This document shows, one piece after another, positions 5,850 through 10,932 of a stretch of 10,932 nt of DNA. The DNA comes from Bacteroidales bacterium. Its GTDB lineage: Bacteria; Bacteroidota; Bacteroidia; Bacteroidales; UBA7960. The notes beneath the pieces were generated by a model that did no database searches, was not told the DNA's origin, and was given only the letters and a program-made list of their open reading frames with translations. Position 1 is the stretch's first letter. Each line of letters starts with the position of its first letter. The stretch is from assembly GCA_007128045.1 (NCBI GenBank), contig SKYG01000286.1:1-10932 (forward strand). The letters are read 5' to 3'. The position numbers and the translations under genes are program-made.

Positions 5850-7265
5850 ATGAGAATAGTGTGTTTTCTGTTGGTGTCGTTTGCCTTGATGTCATGTGCT
5901 CAGCGGGACAATGAGCAGACTTTGCTTTCAGGTATGTTTGAGAATTCAGATGAGACAACAATTGAGTTTACCTATTTCAGGGAATACCTCAATAATGACC
6001 GGGTCGTGATTGGCCTCGAGCCAGGCGATGACAACGTCTTTTCTCTATCCATACATTTGGACAAGCCTCTCTCGGGATGGCTGCGTGTGGGACGGACTGA
6101 AACACCAGTTTATCTTGAACCGGGCAACAAGCTTACTGCTAAAGGAGATGTTAGGAATCTGATGGAGACACTGAATTATAGTGGGGCAGGTAGTGATCAT
6201 AACAATTTTCTCGTAGCCTATCAAAACATTATCGGGGCAACAGTTGGCGGGAATTATGTTTCATCATTGGCTGGCAGCCTAGAACCGGATCAATTTGTAA
6301 CACTTACAGATAGTGTTGCAGACATCCAGATGCAGTTTGTGGAGAACTGGCAACAAGAGAAATCATTCTCGCCAGAGTTTAATGTTGCCGTCAAAACACG
6401 CATCCTATATGAAAGGTATACACTGCTCTTGAAGTACCCTGCAATCTATCAACATGCCAATCAATTGGAGGTTCCTCCGGAATTAACAGAGTCATATTAT
6501 ACTTTCTTGCAGGATGACAAGCTGTTTGATGACTCAAGGCTTGAAAATTTGACATATACCGGGTTCTTGCTTGCCTATGTGGATCATGTTCAAAGAATGG
6601 AAGGCCAGTCAAAAGATGATCATTCATTGAATCAGCAGATCTATTGGACAGCCCAAGAGGCTTTGGAAGGACGCTCCCGTGATTTTGTACAGGCACTTAT
6701 GGTAGGACGGGAGCTTAGCTATGGCATAATGGATGAAGCTCAGGGTCTGTTTGAACAATACATATCAGGCACTGCCAGTAATGATTATAAAGATCGTGTT
6801 ATTGCAATATATGAAAAAATGGAACAGTTAACAAAAGGCAACCCAGCTCCACAATTTACCATGACAGATATTCATGGAAAGGATATTTCATTGAGTGACT
6901 TCCATGGAAAGGTAGTGATGATGGATTTCTGGGCCAGCTGGTGCGGGCCATGTATGCGCGAAATGCCACATATGAAAGCCATCAAACAAGAAATGGCAGG
7001 TCATCAGGATCTGGTTTTTGTGTATGTTTCCATTGACACAGATGTGGATGCATGGAAAAATACCGTTGAACGTGTCGAAATCGAGGGGATTCATTTTAAC
7101 ACACCCGGACGAGAACGCGGAGTGCCTGCACTGTATAATGTGAAATGGATCCCGACTTTTTACGTTATTGGCCGTGATGGAAAGATATTTGACAACCGGC
7201 CACCCATGCCCAGCAGCGGTCAACTGCAGGATTTGTTATTAGATGCACTTGGTACGGATAGTTAA
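5850..7265 (+). CDS. TlpA-like thioredoxin-fold lipoprotein, copy 1
   Basis: 471-residue exported lipoprotein with a C-terminal TlpA/ResA-type thioredoxin domain, expected to reduce or exchange disulfides outside the cytoplasm. The start at 5850 is chosen because it opens a lipoprotein signal (MRIVCFLLVSFALMSC, lipid-modified Cys16); the frame is open back to 5664 but without signal-like sequence. Residues about 25-125 are a beta-rich region resembling the N-terminal domain (DUF4369-like) of Bacteroidota TlpA proteins. A helical middle follows (about 130-325). The thioredoxin domain begins near 331 (GNPAPQFTMTDIHGK), has the active site WCGPC with Cys365 and Cys368, an SIDTDVDAW segment, and the cis-proline loop WIPTFYVIGRDG. 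The neighbour at 7348-8760 is a full-length paralog of nearly equal length (470 aa), separated by an 82-bp gap made of heptad repeats. The pair probably arose by tandem duplication. Confidence 0.92.
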   Translation: MRIVCFLLVSFALMSCAQRDNEQTLLSGMFENSDETTIEFTYFREYLNNDRVVIGLEPGDDNVFSLSIHLDKPLSGWLRVGRTETPVYLEPGNKLTAKGDVRNLMETLNYSGAGSDHNNFLVAYQNIIGATVGGNYVSSLAGSLEPDQFVTLTDSVADIQMQFVENWQQEKSFSPEFNVAVKTRILYERYTLLLKYPAIYQHANQLEVPPELTESYYTFLQDDKLFDDSRLENLTYTGFLLAYVDHVQRMEGQSKDDHSLNQQIYWTAQEALEGRSRDFVQALMVGRELSYGIMDEAQGLFEQYISGTASNDYKDRVIAIYEKMEQLTKGNPAPQFTMTDIHGKDISLSDFHGKVVMMDFWASWCGPCMREMPHMKAIKQEMAGHQDLVFVYVSIDTDVDAWKNTVERVEIEGIHFNTPGRERGVPALYNVKWIPTFYVIGRDGKIFDNRPPMPSSGQLQDLLLDALGTDS

Positions 7266-7334
7266 GTCGAAGGTCAAAGGTCGAAGGTCAAAGGTTGACT
7301 TTCGACTTTCGACTTTCGACTTTCGACTTTTGAC
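7266..7334 (+). repeat. Heptad repeat array forming a long near-palindrome between the two TlpA genes
   Basis: Starting at the base after the TAA stop, the sequence is four left-arm heptads (GTCGAAG, GTCAAAG, GTCGAAG, GTCAAAG; 7266-7293), a 6-nt centre GTTGAC (7294-7299), then five right-arm heptads (TTTCGAC four times, 7300-7327; TTTTGAC, 7328-7334). In the plus-strand RNA, left heptads 1-4 can pair with right heptads 4-1 over 28 positions, with four G-U wobbles and two A-C mismatches. The array fills nearly the whole gap, and the copy 2 start codon lies 13 nt after it. It could influence expression of copy 2 (processing, stability or attenuation); this is inference. Confidence 0.85.
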
Positions 7335-7347
7335 AAATTTTAAACAT

Positions 7348-8760
7348 ATGAAAAAAACCTGGATATTATTATTAATTACTGGCTTGTTTGCCTGCAGTGG
7401 CCCATCTGACGATATGGTTGAGATTCGTGGCATTGTTAATAATCCTACTGATACGGAGGTAGAGGTATTCTATTATAAGGACTATATGACCAATGAACCA
7501 AAAAGTGTAACGGTTGGCCTTGGGCGGAGAAATTCTTTTAAAGCCCAGCTACCCATGAGCGAAGGGCAGTTCATATATGTTCGTGTTCCAGGACGTACGG
7601 TTTCATTGTATGCATTACCCGGAGCGTCAGTGCATGTTGAGTTTGATGCCCAGGATCCTGAATTCCAGCCAGTAGTTAAAGGGAAATTATCTTACGAAAG
7701 CCAATTTATGGTAGCCTTTGTTCAGCAGATTGAAAGGAATTTTGGTCAGGGACTGATCATTAACAGAATCCCTGAAATGAATACCCGGGAATTTGTTAAT
7801 TATATGGACTCGATACAGGATATCAAACTGGAATTTATGGCTGATTTTCAGAAGCTGTCGTCGTTAGATGAACAGTTTGTCAGCATCATGAAGGCAAATA
7901 CTACCTATGACCGGATTTCCATGTTGCTGAGGTATCCAATGTATAAGACTTATTTCAGCAACCTGGAAGAGCCAATTGATGTGGGCGAGGGTTATTATGA
8001 CTTTCTGGATGCTCCTGGTCTTTTTGATGATTCACATCTGAGATCGCGGTCTTATCTGGGCTTTCTAAATGCATATATTGACTATCTGATGATAGAGAAT
8101 CCTTATGCAGGCGATGAAACGAAAACATACTTTCAGATACAATATGAGTTTGGCAGGGATTTCCTTAAGGGTGGAAGCCGTGAGTTCATGCTCTCACAGA
8201 TTGTGATCTCATCGTTAAATTTTGAGGATTTTGAACTTGCAGAGGCTATGTATGATGATTATTTAGAGATAGTTGAAGATGGTGACATGAAAGATATCGT
8301 TAAGAGGGAATATGAAGCCATCCTGGCGCTGACACCTGGCAATATGGCACCTGATTTTACCCTGACAGACATTCATGGCGATACAGTATCTATGAGGGAT
8401 TTTCGCGGGCAGGTGGTATACCTGGACTTCTGGGCCAGCTGGTGTGGCCCATGTATGCGTGAGATGCCGCATGCCAGAGAGCTGAAGAGAAAGCTTGCCA
8501 CACAACATGATTTGGTGTTTCTGTATATTTCTATCGACACCGAAGAGACAGATTGGAGAAGAACCGTTACAGAGCAGGATATACAGGGAATCCATTTAAA
8601 CATTCCAGGAACAGATCATCATGTAGCCACGCTCTATAATATAAAAGGTGTACCAACCTTTTTTATCATTGGCAGAGACGGCAGAATTATTGATAACAGA
8701 GCTCCCCGGCCAAGCAACCCTGATATACTTCCTACGTTGATGGTTGCACTGTTGGAATAA
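7348..8760 (+). CDS. TlpA-like thioredoxin-fold lipoprotein, copy 2
   Basis: 470-residue paralog of the preceding gene with the same architecture. The start at 7348 gives a clear lipoprotein signal (MKKTWILLLITGLFAC, Cys16). The frame is open back to 7243, but that extension translates the heptad repeat into a Lys/Arg/Ser-rich peptide and is spurious. After Cys16 comes SGPSDD, an acidic stretch resembling the surface-export signals described for some Bacteroidota lipoproteins. N-terminal beta-rich region about 24-125, helical middle about 130-325, thioredoxin domain from about 332 (GNMAPDFTLTDIHG) with WCGPC (Cys366, Cys369), SIDTEETDW and the cis-proline loop GVPTFFIIGRDG. By eye the thioredoxin domains of the two copies are more than half identical, the N-terminal thirds much less. 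Both keep YYxFL...LFDDSxL and related motifs in the middle. The redox partner is unknown. Confidence 0.92.
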   Translation: MKKTWILLLITGLFACSGPSDDMVEIRGIVNNPTDTEVEVFYYKDYMTNEPKSVTVGLGRRNSFKAQLPMSEGQFIYVRVPGRTVSLYALPGASVHVEFDAQDPEFQPVVKGKLSYESQFMVAFVQQIERNFGQGLIINRIPEMNTREFVNYMDSIQDIKLEFMADFQKLSSLDEQFVSIMKANTTYDRISMLLRYPMYKTYFSNLEEPIDVGEGYYDFLDAPGLFDDSHLRSRSYLGFLNAYIDYLMIENPYAGDETKTYFQIQYEFGRDFLKGGSREFMLSQIVISSLNFEDFELAEAMYDDYLEIVEDGDMKDIVKREYEAILALTPGNMAPDFTLTDIHGDTVSMRDFRGQVVYLDFWASWCGPCMREMPHARELKRKLATQHDLVFLYISIDTEETDWRRTVTEQDIQGIHLNIPGTDHHVATLYNIKGVPTFFIIGRDGRIIDNRAPRPSNPDILPTLMVALLE

Positions 8761-8841
8761 ATTGTTAAAGCCGGCTTACCGTGTCGAGGTCATAAATTGA
8801 CGTCGAAAATTCCTTTTGTGAACATTTATCCTATAAAAAAG

Positions 8842-8881
8842 AACATATCTAAATCTGTTTTAGATACAGAAGTGATATGTT
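8842..8881 (+). promoter_or_regulatory. Overlapping inverted repeats upstream of the sulfatase gene
   Basis: Two inverted repeats share bases. The outer pair is AACATATC (8842-8849) with GATATGTT (8874-8881), perfect over 8 bp. The inner pair is TATCTAAA (8846-8853) with TTTAGATA (8859-8866), perfect over 8 bp with a 5-nt loop. They cannot form together because TATC (8846-8849) belongs to both. The right outer arm covers most of the -7 element at 8876-8883. This could be an operator or an alternative RNA/DNA fold; no T-run follows, so it is a poor terminator for the upstream gene. The rest of the 171-bp gap holds a 10-bp palindrome AAGCCGGCTT (8768-8777). Confidence 0.45.
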
Positions 8882-8883
8882 TG
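8876..8883 (+). promoter_or_regulatory. Candidate -7 element for the sulfatase gene (TATGTTTG)
   Basis: Exact TAnnTTTG match, 48 nt upstream of the sulfatase ATG, predicting a leader of about 40 nt. No convincing -33 TTTG at normal spacing, which would fit a promoter needing an activator. Suggests the sulfatase is not simply co-transcribed with the TlpA pair. Confidence 0.55.
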
Positions 8884-8931
8884 TACTGCTAATTTTTGCA
8901 AAACATATTATGAACGATAACCTGCAATAAA

Positions 8932-10557
8932 ATGAACATCAAAACTGCATTTGTGACCGGAACAGCAATGATGGCCGGCATGTTTTCCTGCACTTCCAGT
9001 AAAGAATCAGAGAAGCAACCCAATATAATATTGATCATGTCTGACGACATGGGATACTCTGACCTGGGTTGTTATGGCGGAGAAATCAATACCCCTGCAT
9101 TGGATAGGCTTGCTGAGAATGGCATACGCTTTACCCAGTTTTATAATTCTGCCAGGTGCTGTCCAACCCGTGCATCACTGATGACTGGCCTGCATCCTCA
9201 CCAGACCGGGATAGGTCATATGACAAACCCCCCTGGGAATCCTATTCGCTATGACTATGGCTTTCCAGAGTACCAGGGACATCTTAACAATGAATGCGTA
9301 ACACTGGCTCAGGTACTGAAAGAGGCTGGCTATGCCACTTTGATGACAGGTAAGTGGCATCTGGGAATGCAATTTGAGAACTGGCCATTACAAAGAGGGT
9401 TTGACAAGTTCTATGGCCTGGTTCCGGGTGCCAGCAATTTCTTTAAACCAGTTCATCCAAGAGGCATTACATATATGAACGATACCATCACCATAACGGA
9501 TGAGGATTACTATACTACGGATGCCTTTACGGAATATGCCATCCGGTTTATTGATGAGTCAATACAAGAGGATAAGAACAGACCGTTTTTCCTGTACCTG
9601 TCTTATACTGCGCCACACTGGCCCATACAGGCTCCTGCTGAAGATATCGCGAAATACCGCGGGAAGTATATGGATGGATGGGGTGCGCTGCGGGAAGAAA
9701 GGTATGCCAGAATGATAGATATGGGGTTGATAGACCCCTCCTGGCCGCTCACCAATCAGGATGCCAGAAACTGGGACTCCCTGAGTGATGAACAAAAGGA
9801 TGAGTCTGACTTCAGAATGGCCATATATGCTGCCATGGTTGACCGTATGGATCAGAATATTGGTAACCTGGTGAATTTTCTTGAAGCCAATGATGAACTC
9901 GACAATACCATCATCATATTCCTGAATGATAACGGAGCTTGTGCCGAGTTTAACGAATTGGGCAGTGGCCCGGCTTCGCAACTTGGTACCAAGGAAGGGT
10001 ATATATTGTCTTATGGAAGGGCCTGGGCCAACGCCTCCAACACGCCGTACAGGGAATATAAGCACTGGACACACGAAGGCGGTATAGGCACTCCGTTTAT
10101 TGTGCATTGGCCAAAAGGGATTCCTGCCAGGAACAATGGATCCATTACTGAGCAGTATGGATACCTGCCCGACCTGATGGCAACATTTATTGATGTGTCG
10201 GGAGCAGTTTATCCTGAGCAATTCAATGGAAATGCCATTACCCCCTTACAGGGCCAAAGTTTTGTGCATGTTTTGAAGGGCGATGATAAGCCCATCCATA
10301 ATGGCCCCATCTTCTTTGAACACGAAGGTAATAAGGCCATGAGAGACGGGAAATACAAACTGGTATCATTATGGAAAGAGGAAAATGAATACGACTGGGA
10401 ATTGTACGATATGGAGACAGACCGTACAGAGATGAACAACCTGGCAGAAACCATGCCCGAATTGCTCGAAGATATGAAGAGCCAATGGATGGCCTGGGCC
10501 GAATCCATCAATGTCAGAACCTGGACAGAGATTGAAGAGATAATGAGTAGAAGGTAG
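8932..10557 (+). CDS. Sulfatase (S1 family, arylsulfatase type), probable lipoprotein
   Basis: 541-residue type I sulfatase that hydrolyses sulfate esters using a formylglycine residue and a calcium ion. The N-terminus (MNIKTAFVTGTAMMAGMFSC) looks like a lipoprotein signal with Cys20 as the anchor. The lipobox MFSC is not ideal, so a cleaved signal is possible. Metal and active-site motifs are complete: SDDMGYSDLGCYG (Asp38, Asp39), the formylglycine motif CCPTRASLMTG with Cys76 as the residue to be oxidised (C-x-P-x-R), GKWHLG (Lys141, His143), TAPHWP (His229), NDNG (Asp333, Asn334) and YKHWTHEGG (Lys378). The C-terminal domain ends with the usual ELYDMETDRTEMNNLAE-like segment. The overall pattern suggests SulfAtlas subfamily S1_4, but that is a guess. 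Substrate unknown; sulfated polysaccharide is likely in this phylum. The Cys-type motif implies an anSME or FGE maturase elsewhere. Its ATG lies 171 bp after the second TlpA gene. Confidence 0.95.
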   Translation: MNIKTAFVTGTAMMAGMFSCTSSKESEKQPNIILIMSDDMGYSDLGCYGGEINTPALDRLAENGIRFTQFYNSARCCPTRASLMTGLHPHQTGIGHMTNPPGNPIRYDYGFPEYQGHLNNECVTLAQVLKEAGYATLMTGKWHLGMQFENWPLQRGFDKFYGLVPGASNFFKPVHPRGITYMNDTITITDEDYYTTDAFTEYAIRFIDESIQEDKNRPFFLYLSYTAPHWPIQAPAEDIAKYRGKYMDGWGALREERYARMIDMGLIDPSWPLTNQDARNWDSLSDEQKDESDFRMAIYAAMVDRMDQNIGNLVNFLEANDELDNTIIIFLNDNGACAEFNELGSGPASQLGTKEGYILSYGRAWANASNTPYREYKHWTHEGGIGTPFIVHWPKGIPARNNGSITEQYGYLPDLMATFIDVSGAVYPEQFNGNAITPLQGQSFVHVLKGDDKPIHNGPIFFEHEGNKAMRDGKYKLVSLWKEENEYDWELYDMETDRTEMNNLAETMPELLEDMKSQWMAWAESINVRTWTEIEEIMSRR

Positions 10558-10583
10558 ACCGGTGGCTGATTACGAGTGCTGTT

Positions 10584-10625
10584 GGTTTATGGCTTATGGT
10601 TTAAGGTTTAAGGTTTATGGTTAAC
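10584..10625 (+). repeat. GGTTTAT/GGTTTAA heptad array
   Basis: Six exact 7-nt units in a row: GGTTTAT, GGCTTAT, GGTTTAA, GGTTTAA, GGTTTAT, GGTTAAC. It starts 27 nt after the sulfatase stop codon. The unit shares the skeleton GGTnnAA and the 7-nt period with the GGTCGAA/GGTCAAA arrays elsewhere in the window. Confidence 0.85.
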
Positions 10626-10692
10626 AAAAGGATCATGAGATAAGCATGTGCACATTCGTTCACACATAGGAGAATGTTCATACATGCGGTTC

Positions 10693-10708
10693 CCCCGATG
10701 AATCGGGG
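10693..10708. repeat. CCCCGATGAATCGGGG hairpin repeat
   Basis: Perfect inverted repeat CCCCGAT..ATCGGGG; as a hairpin, 6 bp with a TGAA loop. I recall this exact 16-mer recurring in Bacteroidota genomes, unverified. It is not followed by a T-run on either strand, so I do not call it a terminator. Confidence 0.6.
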
Positions 10709-10744
10709 CAAGCTATGTGACCGAAATATAAAAATTATGAGCAC

Positions 10745-10932
10745 ATGAAATACCCATGACAAACGCATTGACACACAGACGCATGATTGTTTTTCATGGG
10801 GGTCAAAGGTCGAAGGTCGAAGGTCAAAGGGAAAAAAATAAACAGATGAAATACCCATGACAAACGGTTTGACACACAGACGCATGGTTATATTTCATGG
10901 GGTCAAAAGTCGAAGGTCGAAGGTCAAAGGGA
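10745..10932 (+). repeat. Tandem 101-bp direct repeat ending in GGTCGAA heptads
   Basis: Unit 1 is 10745-10845. Unit 2 starts at 10846 and runs off the window after 87 bp. Each begins ATGAAATACCCATGACAAAC, continues through TTGACACACAGACGCATG, then TTTCATGGGG, and ends in four heptads (GGTCAAA, R-GTCGAA, GGTCGAA, GGTCAAA) at 10801-10828 and 10901-10928. Over the compared 87 bp I count about five substitutions and one single-base deletion, roughly 93% identity. Within a unit, CCCATGA (10753-10759) can pair with TCATGGG (10794-10800). More units may follow beyond the edge. Confidence 0.9.

Larger units (their letters stand above)
10558..10932. other. Gene-free repeat-rich region at the right edge
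   Basis: 375 bp with no credible gene; the open frames here run through repeats and resemble no known protein. In order it holds a GGTTTAT heptad array (10584-10625), a palindrome ATGTGCACAT (10646-10655), an inverted repeat ACATTC/GAATGT (10652-10657 and 10672-10677), a CCCCGAT/ATCGGGG hairpin (10693-10708), and tandem 101-bp repeats from 10745 to the edge. Confidence 0.8.

Noticed and set aside
7243..7347. N-terminal extension of TlpA copy 2 (35 extra residues)
   Set aside because: It overlaps the end of copy 1 and translates the heptad repeats into a Lys/Arg/Ser-rich peptide. The lipoprotein signal begins at 7348.
9559..10221. 220-codon antisense open frame inside the sulfatase gene
   Set aside because: The sulfatase frame is unmistakable with all catalytic motifs. 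The antisense frame has no recognisable domain and is a shadow.
8932..10557. Sulfatase as part of a polysaccharide utilisation locus
   Set aside because: No SusC/SusD pair, glycoside hydrolase, regulator or sulfatase maturase in the window; neighbours are redox lipoproteins.
10601..10885. Minus-strand open frame of 94 codons at the right edge
   Set aside because: It runs through heptads, the CCCCGAT hairpin and the tandem repeat; composition is repeat-driven.
10745..10932. CRISPR array
   Set aside because: The repeated unit is the entire 101 bp at about 93% identity. There are no unique spacers between short identical repeats, and no cas genes.

Overview
The window looks like a chromosomal segment of a Bacteroidota bacterium, probably an environmental or uncultured Bacteroidales/Marinilabiliales-like lineage. 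Three things support this. Start sites lack strong Shine-Dalgarno sequences. Several genes are preceded by the Bacteroidota -7 element TAnnTTTG. The gene content is also typical: TlpA-type thioredoxin lipoproteins with long helical N-terminal parts, a secreted DUF4159 protein, a lipoprotein sulfatase and an outer-membrane barrel of unknown function. No rRNA, tRNA, CRISPR array, transposase or phage gene was seen.

Layout. Five genes lie on the minus strand. In transcription order they are an outer-membrane barrel protein (4406-5590), an MFS transporter (2993-4294), rsmE (2015-2719), a secreted DUF4159 protein (1148-1831) and the first 328 codons of a gamma-glutamyltransferase (1-986, cut by the window edge). 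Three genes lie on the plus strand: two tandem paralogous TlpA-like thioredoxin lipoproteins (5850-7265 and 7348-8760) and a sulfatase lipoprotein (8932-10557). The two blocks diverge from a shared intergenic region around 5591-5849. Most products are exported or in the envelope; RsmE is the exception, a cytoplasmic 16S rRNA methyltransferase.

How the genes may work together. The two thioredoxin lipoproteins clearly form a duplicated pair and may act as periplasmic or surface disulfide/redox proteins. The sulfatase downstream has its own promoter-like element and probably desulfates a sulfated polysaccharide or other sulfate ester. No sulfatase-maturating enzyme or SusC/SusD pair is in the window, so it is not a recognisable polysaccharide utilisation locus. 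No functional link among the minus-strand genes is evident.

The most unusual content is between the genes. Many of the gaps are packed with short repeats of several kinds. One is a pair of roughly 140-bp composite repeats in inverted orientation flanking rsmE and the DUF4159 gene. Another is arrays of 7-nt units of the form GGTnnAA just 3' of three genes, one of them a long near-palindrome between the two TlpA paralogs. The rest are a GGCGACC hairpin repeat, a CGCAAAG-type repeat, a CCCCGAT/ATCGGGG hairpin and a tandem 101-bp repeat at the right edge. I found no convincing new multi-gene defence, metabolic or mobile system. The repeat organisation is the best candidate for something worth follow-up.
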